From: Ascoidea asiatica
Taxonomy: Eukaryota > Ascomycota > Saccharomycetes > Ascoideales > Ascoideaceae
Reading direction: 5' to 3'
Length of the DNA: 64,000 bases
NCBI GenBank assembly: GCA_001600695.1
Contig: BCKQ01000015.1
Location: 1-64,000, forward strand
Notes under the pieces: model-generated
The model's database searches: none
What the model saw: only the letters and a program-made list of their open reading frames with translations
What the model was told of the DNA's origin: nothing
Shown here: positions 31,017 to 42,298 of the stretch, one piece after another
How the letters are laid out: each line of letters opens with the position of its first letter
Position numbering within the stretch: the stretch's first letter is position 1
Translations under genes and position numbers: made by a program

Positions 31017-33467
31017 ATGAGTTCTGTTGGAGAATGGAAAGAAATCAAAGATCCATCGGGAAGAACATATTATTATAATACTGTTACTAAACAAACTGCA
31101 TGGCAAAAGCCAAAGGAAGACTCAAGGCCAAAAGTTACTGCAACAGAAGTAGCAATAAATAATAATAAATCAATAAAAACATCGAATGGAATATCTTTAT
31201 CCAATTCTTTTACTGATGAATTGATTGATAAGGCTATTTTGAATACAAAATGGAAGAAATATATATCTGTTGAGAATAATAATAAACCATATTATTATAA
31301 TTCAGAAACTAAAATTACTACATGGAAATTACCAGAAGAAATTCAATTAAAAATTAAACAATCATTAAAAACAGATATTGAACATAACTCTGAATTTAAT
31401 AATGGGATAAATTCATTGAGAGGTAAAAGAAAATTAGAAAATTCAAATGGACATTCAAATTCTAATTTAGAATTAAATAGATTAAGTAATGAAAATAATT
31501 TAGAAAATTCAATTAATAAAAGAATTAAAAGTGATAAAAATATTAATGAATTAAAAGAAAATGATGATAAGAAAATTATTTTATCAAGTGAGGATAATAA
31601 AAATCTAACTCAAAAATTGAAAAATCCAAGTAAATTACCACTTTCTCTTATAACAATACCAAAACCACCTATAGAATTTTTAAACTGTAAAAAAGAATTT
31701 TTTCAAATGCTAAGAGAATATTCAGTTGATGCAACTTGGTCATTTAAAAAAATTATTGAAACTTTTATAAAAGATTTAAGATATTGGGGAATTGAAGACT
31801 CATTAGATAGAAAAAAATATTTTCAAGAATTTTTAATTAATAGAACTAAAGAAGAATTAATTAATGAAAGTAATTCAAAAGAAAAATTTAATCAAGCATT
31901 TATAAATTTACTAAATTCATTAAAAAAAGAAAATAAAATTCATTATTATTCAAGATGGAAAACAATTAGAAGATTAATTCAAGATGAACCAATTTATTTA
32001 CATTCAATTATAACGGAAACTGAAAAGAAAAATTGTTTTAATGATTATATAAATAAATTAAAAGAAGAAAAATTGGAAAAATTTAATGAATTAAAAAAAC
32101 AAGCAATAAATCAATTAAATGATTATTTTAAAGATTTTTTAATTAAAAAAAATATTTTATCGATTAATAATGATTGGAAATTTGTTTATAAATTTATTAA
32201 AAATGATAAAAGATTTAAAGAAAATAAAAATTTAAAAATTTTAAATAATTTAGATTTAATTAAATGTTATGAAATTAATTATAAGATTATTGAAGAAAAA
32301 ATTTTAAAAGAAATTAAAGAAATTGAGAAAATTAATTATAGAAATAATAGAATTTCAAGAGATAATTTTAATAAATTATTAACTGAATTAAATTCAAATG
32401 GCAAAATTAATGTTGATAGTAAGTTTAAAGATATTTATCCATTGATTAAAAATGATTCAAGATTTATAAATTTAAATGGTAGAAATGGATCAAATGCAAT
32501 TGAAATTTTTTTAGATTTAATTGAAGAAAAAGAATTATTATTGAGAACAAAAAAAGATATAATATTTAATATATTGCTTGAACGTAATATAAAGATTATT
32601 AATAACAATAATATCAAAATCAAAAAAGATTCCAAAAATAAATTTTTAGAAATAATTGAAGAAAAAAAAGAAAAAGATGATAAATTTATAATAGATCTTA
32701 AAACAATAGATTTAATTTATGAAAGATTAATAAAACAAGAATTAAATGATATTTATAAAAATAAGAAAATCATTGAAAAAAGATATATTGATAAAAGATT
32801 AAATTTAGGTAGTTTTTTGAAAAAATTAGTCATTAAAGATATTAGTTTCAAAGAGAATGATAAAACTAAAGATCCAATATTATATATTGAAAATAATTTG
32901 AATGAATTAAGTAAATTAAAATATGAAACTAATTATTCAAACAAATTAACTAAAGAAAAAGAATTCATTGAATTTCAAGACTATTTAAAGAAAAACCAAA
33001 TAATATTATTTAGTAAAGAATATAGGAGTTTCAATAATGCTGAAGAATATTTCAAAAAATTTGAGAATAATCTTGAAGAACTAATTGAAGAAAACAATGA
33101 AGAAGCGAAAGAAAATAAGATAAATATTGAAGAAGAAATTAAAAAAGAAATGGAAGATATTTTCAAAACAGGAATCAAATCAGTGAAAGAGAAGTTAATG
33201 GAAGAACAAAGGAAAAGAGAAAGAGAAAAAAGAGAAAGAAGATTTGATAATGGAATTGGAGGAATGAGAATGGGAATTGGAATGGGAATGGGTATAAACC
33301 GAGGAATGAACAGCAATAAACCAATGAGTGGGCGAAATGGAGTCAGTTCCAGTGGCAGTTCTGGGGGAAACAATGCTGGCTCAGGCTCTGGCCCTGGTGG
33401 TTCTGCTGGTGGTGGTGGTTCTGTTTCTGGTGGTGCTGCTGCTGAAGAAGTCGAGCTCGATTACTGA
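31017..33467 (+). CDS. PRP40: U1 snRNP splicing factor Prp40
   Basis: Prp40 bridges the 5' splice site and branch-site complexes through U1 snRNP. The 816-aa protein has two N-terminal WW domains (WKEIKDPSGRTYYYNTVTKQTAWQKP and WKKYISVENNNKPYYYNSETKITTWKLP) followed by several FF-type helical repeats (from about 215: FLNCKKEFFQMLREYSVDATWSF and later units). The ATG at 31017 is used because the extended frame upstream begins only at a TTG. The last 60 codons turn abruptly GC-rich and encode a Met/Gly then Gly/Ser/Ala tail not found in S. cerevisiae Prp40 (583 aa). The true end is the acidic EEVELDY. Confidence 0.95.
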   Translation: MSSVGEWKEIKDPSGRTYYYNTVTKQTAWQKPKEDSRPKVTATEVAINNNKSIKTSNGISLSNSFTDELIDKAILNTKWKKYISVENNNKPYYYNSETKITTWKLPEEIQLKIKQSLKTDIEHNSEFNNGINSLRGKRKLENSNGHSNSNLELNRLSNENNLENSINKRIKSDKNINELKENDDKKIILSSEDNKNLTQKLKNPSKLPLSLITIPKPPIEFLNCKKEFFQMLREYSVDATWSFKKIIETFIKDLRYWGIEDSLDRKKYFQEFLINRTKEELINESNSKEKFNQAFINLLNSLKKENKIHYYSRWKTIRRLIQDEPIYLHSIITETEKKNCFNDYINKLKEEKLEKFNELKKQAINQLNDYFKDFLIKKNILSINNDWKFVYKFIKNDKRFKENKNLKILNNLDLIKCYEINYKIIEEKILKEIKEIEKINYRNNRISRDNFNKLLTELNSNGKINVDSKFKDIYPLIKNDSRFINLNGRNGSNAIEIFLDLIEEKELLLRTKKDIIFNILLERNIKIINNNNIKIKKDSKNKFLEIIEEKKEKDDKFIIDLKTIDLIYERLIKQELNDIYKNKKIIEKRYIDKRLNLGSFLKKLVIKDISFKENDKTKDPILYIENNLNELSKLKYETNYSNKLTKEKEFIEFQDYLKKNQIILFSKEYRSFNNAEEYFKKFENNLEELIEENNEEAKENKINIEEEIKKEMEDIFKTGIKSVKEKLMEEQRKREREKRERRFDNGIGGMRMGIGMGMGINRGMNSNKPMSGRNGVSSSGSSGGNNAGSGSGPGGSAGGGGSVSGGAAAEEVELDY

Positions 33468-33781
33468 ACCACAAACCGGAAAGAGACCATGGTTGTGGAC
33501 GGCCTTCTCTGCTGACGTCAGCACCGTGTCAGCAGCGAGCCTTGAGATCAGACTAAAGGAGACTGAGTGAGTGAGTGGTGATTTCTGAACAACGCCAGTG
33601 TGCAAATTGCTTGGTGAATCTGAAAGAAGGTATTAAAATGTATTTACTCTTAGATGTCAAGTTTGACTGAATGATGATAATCGTAATAATAGTAACATAC
33701 TTGTATTATATTTAGTTACAATTCAGTTTATTATAGTCTGTTATATTACATTATATTATAGTTCATTATATTAATATCAAA
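33468..33781. other. Intergenic region between PRP40 and ARC19
   Basis: The first 130 bp continue the GC-rich stretch that begins inside the PRP40 3' end. The rest is AT-rich, with TATTATAT-type repeats leading to ARC19. Overlapping short frames look incidental. Confidence 0.45.
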
Positions 33782-34436
33782 ATGGTATGTAAATAAGTTT
33801 TCGGATTACAGATTAGGTAGTCAATTCTGTTTTTATTGCTAAATATATATATATATTAAAATTATTAAATTAGAGATTAAATACTTACAATTAAAATTTT
33901 TGAATTCAATTATATTATGAATGAAATAGTCACAATCTTTAAAACCATACTTAACAGCGGTTCGAAGTTCATTGACTGCTGCAATGACTTTAGAAGACTT
34001 TGCTTCACAAATAGTTGAAAGACATAATAGACCAGAAATTGAAAGTAAAAAAACTAGAGAAGTTTTATTAAATCCAATGTTAATTTGTCGTAATGAAAAT
34101 GAAAAAATTTTAATTGAACCAAGTATTAATTCAATTAGAGTTTCAATTAAAATTAAACAAAGTGATGAAATTGAAAATATTTTAGTTCATCAATTTACAA
34201 GATTTTTAACTTCAAGAGCAGAACAATTTTTTATATTAAGAAGAAAATCAATTCCAGGTTATGATATTAGTTTTTTAATTACAAATTATCATACAAATAA
34301 AATGTTAAAATTTAAATTAGTTGATTTTATTATTGAATTTATGGAAGATGTTGATAAAGAAATTAGTGAAATGAAATTATTTCTAAATTCAAGAGCAAGA
34401 TTTGTAGCTGAAGCTTATTTAACTCCATTTGATTAA
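33782..34436 (+). CDS. ARC19: Arp2/3 complex subunit ARPC4 (spliced)
   Basis: Arc19/ARPC4 is a core subunit of the Arp2/3 actin-nucleating complex at cortical actin patches. Exon 1 is the ATG alone (33782-33784). A 145-nt intron with GTATGT donor and TAG acceptor follows, then exon 2 at 33930-34436. The 169-aa product begins [37 protein letters not shown] and ends [13 protein letters not shown]. It is colinear with ARPC4 along its whole length (171 aa in S. cerevisiae). Without the intron model the first 16 conserved residues would be lost. Confidence 0.96.
33785..33929 (+). other. ARC19 intron
   Basis: 145 nt starting GTATGT and ending ATAG. It lies directly after the start codon. The branch site is not a perfect TACTAAC; the best candidate is TACTTAC near 33889. 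Confidence 0.85.
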
Positions 34437-34539
34437 ATTTTTTTATATATATATTATTATTATATTATTATATATTATAAATTATTTAATCTCAAATTAC
34501 AAATTTCAAATTAAAATTACCTACTTTTTATTATATAAT

Positions 34540-35049
34540 TCATTCATCTCGTTGAATAATTGTAGATAATCCCATTATTGCTAATAATGCATATTTAAAA
34601 TATAAATTTTCTGTAATTAAAATTGTTAAATAACCTAATTTTGGTAAATATCCTTTAACAATACCTAATAAATCATTTTGTCTATTTAAATATATTTGAT
34701 TTTTATTATATAATGGTATATCATTTGATGGATTATTATCACCTTTTGTTAATAAAAATTGTTTTAATTTTTTTAAACTTTTATATTCATTCATAACTCT
34801 ATGAACAATTGGAATTGGTCTATTTTTAACTTGATAAACAACAATATCTCCAACATCAACAAATGTTTGTCTATTATTTAAAAATAAAATATCTCCTCTT
34901 TGAAATGCTGGTTCCATTGAACCTGATAATACAACAACTATTGGACTTTCTGAATTAGTTATTAATGATAATGTTTTCCATATCATAAATGCTGATGATA
35001 AAACTAAAGAAAATTGTAGTATTTGACTCAAATTTTGACGTATATTCAT
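34540..35049 (-). CDS. SEC11: Signal peptidase complex catalytic subunit Sec11
   Basis: Sec11 is the ER signal peptidase that cleaves signal peptides of secretory proteins. The 169-aa protein (167 aa in S. cerevisiae) has an N-terminal signal anchor (about 15-35). The S26B peptidase boxes follow: SGSMEP with catalytic Ser44, RGDILFL, VGDIVVY, IPIVHRV with His83 and [12 protein letters not shown] with the catalytic Asp region near 104. A C-terminal hydrophobic segment is present. TTACGGTAA lies about 242 bp upstream of its ATG. Confidence 0.97.
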   Translation of the reverse strand: MNIRQNLSQILQFSLVLSSAFMIWKTLSLITNSESPIVVVLSGSMEPAFQRGDILFLNNRQTFVDVGDIVVYQVKNRPIPIVHRVMNEYKSLKKLKQFLLTKGDNNPSNDIPLYNKNQIYLNRQNDLLGIVKGYLPKLGYLTILITENLYFKYALLAIMGLSTIIQRDE

Positions 35050-36060
35050 TTTTTAAAAAAAGACTATAAATATATATATGAGATGATTCTATTTATGAAA
35101 TAATTAATTGAATGGTTTATTTAAGAATTACAAATATCAATTAAATTTCAATTAACTTTTAGTGATCAGATTGAATTCAAAATATTTATAAGATATTTCT
35201 GACAGTTTTAACAGTTAATAACATCATTTTTCAATAAAGGTTAACGATAACTACAATAGTCAACCTGTAAAACACATCGTGCTGTACCTTTTACGGTAAT
35301 TATCAAGCCACATCTAGCTTGGACTTCCGGATTTTTGGATTTCTTCAGTCAGGTGAGCGAACAAGTACCCTCGAAAATAAGTATAAAAGAAAACGATGGT
35401 ATGAATATGGTCTGAGGGAGACCCGAGGATGATTTGAAGATCGTTTATTTACTGACAAAAAAGTAATTCAAAATAGTTGAATTAACTAAAAATAAAAAAG
35501 AGTTATTGAATTCAAATACAAAAAAAAAGAATAAAAGAAACTCAAAAGTCTTTAGCAAAATTGAATCAAGAATCCCATTAATGAATTAGAATATCTTCCT
35601 GAACTTAAAAATATTTCCCAGATATACAGTAATATTATGATATATTATGGATCAGGCTAATCAATTTTTAATTCATAATATTTGAAGTTGAATTATTTTC
35701 AAATTGAATTTCAAAATTCATTTATTGATATTATTTATTATTTTACTATATTTGGAAACATATCTCAATAAGATCTCAATTCTTAGAGAAAAAGTTCTCC
35801 AAATGACTTATTTGAAAAAAAAGCAAACTTCCATATGAAAACACTATATAAGCAATTGAACTTCATTAATTTATCATTTTCTATACAATTTGGAATAATT
35901 TAAACTTGTTTTGAGCTTTAAATTGTAAAAAAACAAAACATATTATTTTCACTACTAGTTCATTAAGAGGAATTGAACATATCTACCTTTCAACTGAAAG
36001 ATTGTCAGATTAATAATTAATTTTTTTGCTGAAGCTAAAAAAAAAAAAAAAAATCATTGT
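35050..36060. other. SEC11 promoter and EFL1 3' region
   Basis: Contains TTACGGTAA at 35291-35299 and ACCCTCGA at 35367-35374 within a GC-richer patch at about 35265-35450. AT-rich sequence with an A-run near 36037-36052 follows. No ORF or tRNA is seen. A structured RNA in the GC-richer patch cannot be excluded. Confidence 0.5.
35291..35299. promoter_or_regulatory. TTACGGTAA motif upstream of SEC11
   Basis: Exact copy of the recurrent palindromic promoter motif, about 242 bp before the SEC11 ATG. Its function is inferred from recurrence and placement only. Confidence 0.45.
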
Positions 36061-39000
36061 TTAGTTTTTTTTCAAAGTTCTTTGTTTCTCAGCATTTTGA
36101 ATTACTTTTTCATCAACAAATAAACCTTTTCTCTTTCTAATACTGTTCATATATTTTTTTGCAATATTTTCTCTATCTGCAAATTCTCCAAGTTCTTCTA
36201 ATTCTTCTTCAGTTTTTGGAACCCAAAATGGATCCTCATCGATTGCCTCAAACCCCGAAAAAACTAATTGAGGATTAGCTGCACCCGAAGTCTTTTTACG
36301 AATTTCTTCCGAAAACCCAAATGCATCAACAACAGGAATCTTAGCAACAATTGTAAAAAAAGGTGTACCCTCATCCATTTCCTCAGAAAGAATATGTCCA
36401 TGACATCGCTGAAGAACCGTGTAAACTTTTCCAATTGCTTCTGAAGAAGTTTGAATTGTAACTTTATACATTGCAAGCATTATTCTAGGTGACCAGTCTA
36501 AAAATCCTTTTTGAATACAATCTCTAGTTCCGTTTAAAAGTTTTCCTGATATATCATTTACAACATTTCCATTTTCAACACTCTCTTTTAGCTTTTCAAT
36601 TGATTTAATAACTACTGCCATTCCTTGAATTGGTTCAGAAGCTAAAGGACCTTCAAAACTACTAAATTGAAACCCATTCACAATATTATCCTCATATAAA
36701 AATAAGTTTTCTCTATCATTATCCTCTTTAAAAAGATTTCTGAAATTCTTTTTTCCTGTCATATCTATTAACATATTAGGACCAACTCTTTTAGGACCAA
36801 GGCATACAAGTCTATCTTTTATTGAATTCCATACATCCTTTCTTTTTGTATCTTCATCAAGAAACTTTTGAATTGTATCAATAAACTTGTCAATTTCATC
36901 CAAAATATGTTCACTAAAATATTTCATTGTTTGTTTATTGGAAATCATTTCAATCAAAGCTTGATTTTCAATTAAAAGATTAGTAACTTTTGAAGGTAAA
37001 GGAACAACCATGAAAGTTATTTTTAAATCACCAACTTTTAATATACTTGATCCTCTCCCCAATTCTTTATCTCTTGGTACATTCATGTCCGCCATGGAAA
37101 CTATTGTTTCTCTATAAGGAATCAAAGGCTTAGAAACCTGGATTTCAATTCCTGCAAATCTTTCTTTTAAATCTTTTAAACATCTTTCAAGATGTAATTC
37201 ACCTGCTGTTGCAAGAATATGTTCACCAGTATCCTCTATATATGTTTCAACACAAGGATCTGCTTGATCTAAAAGTAGTAAACCTTTTTCAAGTTTATCA
37301 ATTTGACTTGGATTAACAGGTTCTAGTGCAACTTTAACAATTGGAGGATTACTTAAGGAAATTCCAACCAAATTTGCACCAATAACTCCTGTAGAAACTA
37401 AAGTACCACTTTTAAGCACTTTACCTGAAAGTCCTCCAATACCACATATATTACCAGCAGGAACCGAATCAACAGAAATAAATTCACTTCCCATAATCAA
37501 GTATAGACTGGTAATTTTACATATTTCTGAATGATCCTCAGGTTTCCTTGGATCAAACTTTGGACCAAGAACAGATAATTCTTGCTGTACTTTCAAGCAA
37601 CCACTATAAACTCTAGTAAAACCTATTAGAACTTCTTTCGGTAATTCAATTTCTTTTTCTACTTCTTCTTCTACTTCAAATTCAAATTCAAATTCGTCAG
37701 CTGCAGTTTTTGATTTATATGCTTCTTGTGAATCATCTTTTTCAGCTTTATATTGTTCTTCAGCTTCTGCAGCCATTTTGGCCACTTTACGAGCTTCTAA
37801 ACTTCTTTTTAATATCTCATCCATATCAGGAGAAACAACTGAAGCTAGTTCTTCTTCGGGTATTGAAAGCATTTTAGACACAAAGGCACATGTTAAACCT
37901 GAATTATCACATTTTAACATATCCTGTTGTAAGTTTTCATCGACTAATTTACTTGAAGGGGAATTTTCTAAAATAGCGGGAATTCGTTCTTTCTGAGAGC
38001 TCATTGGTGATGGAAGACTTTCAATAACAGTCAATAATATTGAAGTTGAAACCGGAATCCATTGTCCCATTATAGTTTTTAATAAGTTTTTAGTATCTTT
38101 AGATTTTAGATCCCTAGGAAGTATTTTGACATTCAAAACTTTTGTAATTTTGGTTAAAATCTCAGTATTTTTTTCTATAATAGTATTATCATAAATTTTC
38201 CATATATTGTCTAATATAAAAGAAACAAATAATGGTTTTAGATTTCTTCCTTTTTTACCTTTTGAGTTTATTATTTTTTTAGTTTTTGGATCTAGATAGA
38301 AATCACCCCAAAGAACTTTTTGTAAGTTGGATCTTTTCATACCCAATTTTTTTTCATAAAATGCAGCAAATTGACCAATATTAAACCCCCAACCATCAAT
38401 AGAACTAGCAAATACTACATTATTTTTCATTGGATTAAAATAAATACTTTCATCATCTTTTTCAATAAACTGTTCTTCTTCTTTGTTATTGCTATTATTA
38501 TTATTATTAAGAGATAAACTATTCAATTTTTTTTCTAATCTTTCTCTCCATAAAAAGTCTTCTTGAACTCTTTCTCCCGCAAAAAAAGAACCCAAAACAG
38601 CATTAACTTTTTCAATTACTTTACTTAAATGAAGAAAAGCTTCTTGAGGAGATAATTTTAACTCAATTATTAATCTATCAATTTTATTTAAAACTAAAAT
38701 TGGTTTTAATTTATCCATCCAACATTGCCTTAATACAGTTACAGTTTGAGAGCAAACGCCTTCAACAACATCTACTAATACTACAGCACCATCACAAAGT
38801 CTTGAAGCAATTGAAACTTCTGAAGAAAAATCGATATGACCAGGAGAATCAATTAAATTTATAAGATGTTCTTTGGCTATAGGAGTTTCTGAATTTTCTT
38901 GTTTATGTAAAACTCTAAAATACAAAGAAATTGCAGATGATTCCATTGTAATTCCTCTTAATTGTTCATCAGGTCTTGAATCTAAGTATCTTACTTTACC

Positions 39001-39153
39001 AGCCATTCTTTGTGAGATGATTCCATTACTTGCTAATAAAGAATCTGATAAAGTTGTTTTACCATGATCAACATGAGCTAAAATACATATATTTCTAACA
39101 CACGAAGCGTTATTTTGTAATCTTTGAATTATTTTATTATCTACTTTTACCAT
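36061..39153 (-). CDS. EFL1: Cytoplasmic GTPase Efl1 (Ria1), 60S maturation
   Basis: Efl1 is an EF-2-like GTPase that, with Sdo1, releases Tif6 from late cytoplasmic 60S ribosomal subunits. The 1030-aa protein has G1 AHVDHGKT (about 25-32), the RGITMESS switch, DSPGHIDF (G3) and NKIDR (G4). Family-specific insertions follow, then EF-G/EF-2 domains II-V with AGELHLERCLKDLKERF and DWSPRIMLAMYKVTIQTSSEAIGKVYTVLQRCHGHILSEE. Diphthamide-type eEF2 features are absent and the long insert (about 430-510, Glu-rich) is characteristic of Efl1. S. cerevisiae Efl1 is 1110 aa. Confidence 0.97.
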   Translation of the reverse strand: MVKVDNKIIQRLQNNASCVRNICILAHVDHGKTTLSDSLLASNGIISQRMAGKVRYLDSRPDEQLRGITMESSAISLYFRVLHKQENSETPIAKEHLINLIDSPGHIDFSSEVSIASRLCDGAVVLVDVVEGVCSQTVTVLRQCWMDKLKPILVLNKIDRLIIELKLSPQEAFLHLSKVIEKVNAVLGSFFAGERVQEDFLWRERLEKKLNSLSLNNNNNSNNKEEEQFIEKDDESIYFNPMKNNVVFASSIDGWGFNIGQFAAFYEKKLGMKRSNLQKVLWGDFYLDPKTKKIINSKGKKGRNLKPLFVSFILDNIWKIYDNTIIEKNTEILTKITKVLNVKILPRDLKSKDTKNLLKTIMGQWIPVSTSILLTVIESLPSPMSSQKERIPAILENSPSSKLVDENLQQDMLKCDNSGLTCAFVSKMLSIPEEELASVVSPDMDEILKRSLEARKVAKMAAEAEEQYKAEKDDSQEAYKSKTAADEFEFEFEVEEEVEKEIELPKEVLIGFTRVYSGCLKVQQELSVLGPKFDPRKPEDHSEICKITSLYLIMGSEFISVDSVPAGNICGIGGLSGKVLKSGTLVSTGVIGANLVGISLSNPPIVKVALEPVNPSQIDKLEKGLLLLDQADPCVETYIEDTGEHILATAGELHLERCLKDLKERFAGIEIQVSKPLIPYRETIVSMADMNVPRDKELGRGSSILKVGDLKITFMVVPLPSKVTNLLIENQALIEMISNKQTMKYFSEHILDEIDKFIDTIQKFLDEDTKRKDVWNSIKDRLVCLGPKRVGPNMLIDMTGKKNFRNLFKEDNDRENLFLYEDNIVNGFQFSSFEGPLASEPIQGMAVVIKSIEKLKESVENGNVVNDISGKLLNGTRDCIQKGFLDWSPRIMLAMYKVTIQTSSEAIGKVYTVLQRCHGHILSEEMDEGTPFFTIVAKIPVVDAFGFSEEIRKKTSGAANPQLVFSGFEAIDEDPFWVPKTEEELEELGEFADRENIAKKYMNSIRKRKGLFVDEKVIQNAEKQRTLKKN

Positions 39154-39531
39154 TTTTATTACTGATAATATATTATTGATTTTTTTAAAATTTGTAATAA
39201 ATGAAATATTATTCTTTGGAAAAAGTTTGAAATATTTATATGAAAAATAATTTTATTATATTTTATTTTTTGGTCGGCTAATTATTTTTTTCAAAACTTA
39301 CTAACTAAGTACTACTGCAGTACTGTGCATACAATACTAATTTATATTAAAACGGGCGATAGTCATTGCCACAGATTACGAATCAAAATGAATGAAATCA
39401 TCTATCTATAAAAATAAAAATAAAATATATACTATATTTAAAAGAAACTATATTATATACTGGATATTGAGTAAATGAGATAAAAAGAAAATATTATAAA
39501 ACGAAAGGAATTAAATTTCTGACTTAAAATA
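39154..39531. promoter_or_regulatory. EFL1 promoter
   Basis: AT-rich except for a GC-richer island at about 39305-39385. That island contains AGTACTACTGCAGTACTGTGC (39308-39328), another example of the ACTACTGC word family, about 155-175 bp upstream of EFL1. No gene is seen. Confidence 0.5.
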
Positions 39532-40104
39532 TTAATCTTCACCAGCTGGAATTTCATCTTTTAGATATCTAAGCAATTTGATTTTAATTTCAGTTTGTTC
39601 ATTTCCTCGTAATATATCACTAACAAAACTAACTTCACAATCCAACTGAACACTTTGAAGAGCACTCTTTAATATTCCACATAAAACATTTGAGTACCAT
39701 AATTCTTTAATTGCTTTTCCATCATCAGGTAATTCTACAAATTCAGCAAGTAGATTTTCACTAAGTATTAGACTGAATTGTTTACCATTATCAGACCAAT
39801 TTGTTACCTGGGGTATTATATTCAAAAAAATCTTGAATCCAACTTTTGATATCACCTCAGCAGTTTCTTTGAAAGAATTGCACCTTCCAGCCCCTGTTCT
39901 TGCTAGAAAGTCTTCAATCAATCTCACACCTATATTCTCCCCCATGGTCTGCAATTGTTTGTTGACCTCAATGTAATCATTGTTAAGGTCTTTGCAAAGC
40001 TGTGCTACAACCGAACCGTAGGTCAATGTGAAAAGCTCTGCATTCACTTTCTCTACTCTGTTTTTCCAGATTTCATCACCGGCTGATTTTATGGATTTCG
40101 ACAT
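39532..40104 (-). CDS. BET3: TRAPP complex subunit Bet3
   Basis: Bet3 is the palmitoylated core subunit of TRAPP, the tethering complex and Rab (Ypt1) exchange factor for ER-to-Golgi traffic. The 190-aa protein (193 aa in S. cerevisiae) shows [66 protein letters not shown] and [39 protein letters not shown], colinear with Bet3. The ATG at 40104 is used; the longer open frame upstream starts with GTG. TTACGGTAA lies about 195 bp upstream. Confidence 0.97.
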   Translation of the reverse strand: MSKSIKSAGDEIWKNRVEKVNAELFTLTYGSVVAQLCKDLNNDYIEVNKQLQTMGENIGVRLIEDFLARTGAGRCNSFKETAEVISKVGFKIFLNIIPQVTNWSDNGKQFSLILSENLLAEFVELPDDGKAIKELWYSNVLCGILKSALQSVQLDCEVSFVSDILRGNEQTEIKIKLLRYLKDEIPAGED

Positions 40105-40796
40105 TTTGATTATTATCTGCTGCTGCTTCGTAGTTTTGCACACTGTTTAGAGCTTGTTTAATCTTTGTGTCAGTATCTGTGATGCTGATTTTGGTGCTGA
40201 TTTTGGCGGATCAAAAAAAGAATCGTTTCTTATCTTCACTGATAAATGGATTCTCAAGCCACGCTTTTACCCTCGTATTTCAAAAGGCATATTCCTGATT
40301 ACGGTAACATTTCACTGCTATTATGCCGGAATTCTGTATCAGGTAATTTATTGCTTTATTGCTAGTATTTTACCTTAAGTTATTATAATTTTGTCAATTT
40401 GATAATAGTCTAATTATCAAATAATAAATAACAAATAACAAATAACAATACTTTTGGTGTTTTTTATATTATGATTACTTTCTCAGTGTAATCGCCAAAT
40501 TGGTGTCTATATACTGTATATAATTAACTAATTATAGAAAAAAAAATTGTCAGTTCAACTTATTTGAGTAATATTAAAATAATTTCTGAAATTCCACTAA
40601 AATTCTTATGTAGAAATAACCAAAAGAAATTGCTTAATTAAAAGTATACAAGGTAATTGAAATTTCTATAACTTGAGATATATTTAAATTGATTTTCAAT
40701 TTTTAACTTTCAGTTTTTAACTTTTTATTATAAATTTTTGATGAAAAAATAAGTTTGTTTGGAGTTTTTAAGTTATATTTTTTTTTTGATAAAATT
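40105..40796. other. BET3 promoter and PAH1 3' region
   Basis: The BET3-proximal 280 bp is GC-richer and holds ACCCTCGT at 40269-40276 and ATTACGGTAA at 40298-40307. The rest is AT-rich with AAATAAC repeats near 40425-40450. No gene is seen. Confidence 0.5.
40298..40307. promoter_or_regulatory. ATTACGGTAA motif upstream of BET3
   Basis: Exact copy of the recurrent TTAC(C/G)GTAA element, about 195 bp before the BET3 ATG. Function is inferred from recurrence only. Confidence 0.45.
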
Positions 40797-42266
40797 TCAA
40801 GGAGAAATATTTTCATAACTAAGATCATCTTCAGATGATAACTCATTATCAAAATAATCATCAGGTAAATCATCAGAAATAGAATCCTGTTCATTATTTA
40901 TATTATCATCTTTTGTATCTAAATTTATGTTTGAATTGTGTTTAGAAATTTGTAAATTTTCTTGTTCTTTTATAAAATTATTGATTTTTTCATTATTTTC
41001 AATTGATAAACTTTTATCAATTAAATTATTTAAATTTGTTTGAGATTTAGATTTATCAATTAATGGTTCAATATCTAAATTTTGTTTATTCAAAGAAACT
41101 AAATTATCATTCAAATCTAAGTTTAGGTTTTCATTTATGTTTTCATTTAATTTTTCAATTTTATTTTCATTTTCAGTTTCTTTTAACTTTTTATTTTCAT
41201 TTAATATTATATCTAACTTTTTGATTTCATTTTGATTTTGATTTCCAATTTTGTTAACATTTACATTTTGATTTAAATTTTGATTTAAATTTTCATTAAT
41301 ACTTGTAACTTCAGAAATTGGATCACTTTCACTTTCTTCAGTAAATTGAGATATTGGATCTCTCCAATAAATTAAATCAGAAAATCTTTCATCAGTTCTT
41401 AATGGACCTAATTGAACAGGTGGAAAAAAATGATCAACTAATTCATTTATATGAATATAAGAAGATTTATAACCAGCTAATTCTAAAAGTTCCATATGAA
41501 CTTCACCATCTGGATTTATTGTAAAAATTCTTGAAGATGGAATTCCAACATATCTATAACTTATAGCATCAGTAATTCTATTACCAAAACCAGCATAAAA
41601 TGGACTTGTATTTGAATCTCTATATAAAGATTTTAGATCAGATAAACAAGACATTTTAAAAATTTCAGGTTTACGTAAAATAATTTCTCTTTTTAAAGCA
41701 GCCATTAATCTATCAGGAGATAATAATACAGGACCTTCAGGTAATGAAATTCCACATTGATCAATAGTTTTTAAATATGAACGAGTTGAATCAGCTTGAC
41801 CAATAGATCTTGCAGTTAAATACATAATATTATAACTATTTAATTTAATATCATTAAATAATTTTGCAACACCATTATGAGTCCAATCTCTACCAATCAT
41901 TGTAAATACATGACCTAAAGCATCAGATTTTGTTATTGTACCATCAATATCAGAAATTACTATAGGTACATTATATTTCCATAAAAATATATTTGAAGTT
42001 ATTGAAGCTCTTGTTTTATCAACAGTAAATTTCATTGAATTTTTACCAGGTTTTAAATTTAAACATTTTAATTGTTCAGAAGTTAATCTTATAGTTTTAA
42101 AATAATATAAGTTATTACTATTATCAGTATTATCAGTATTATTTGAATTATTTGAATTATTTGAATTATTTGAATTATTTGTATTATTATTTGAATCTGA
42201 ATGGGATGAAGATGGAATAGAGGAAGTAGTTGAAGAATAATAAGGATTAGTGATTGAATTATCTTT

Positions 42267-42298
<32 letters not shown>

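Noticed and set aside
33328-33605. Frames on both strands at the PRP40 3' end
   Set aside because: They overlap the PRP40 C terminus in alternative frames and arise from the Gly/Ser-coding repeat; no independent support.
33955-33975. GGTTCGAAGTTC resembling a tRNA T-arm
   Set aside because: It is inside ARC19 exon 2, coding TAVRSS in the conserved ARPC4 N terminus.
35941-36030. Possible minus-strand tRNA (GTTCAATTCC, a T-loop-like word near 35970)
   Set aside because: The flanking bases do not form a T stem and no matching acceptor or anticodon stem is present.
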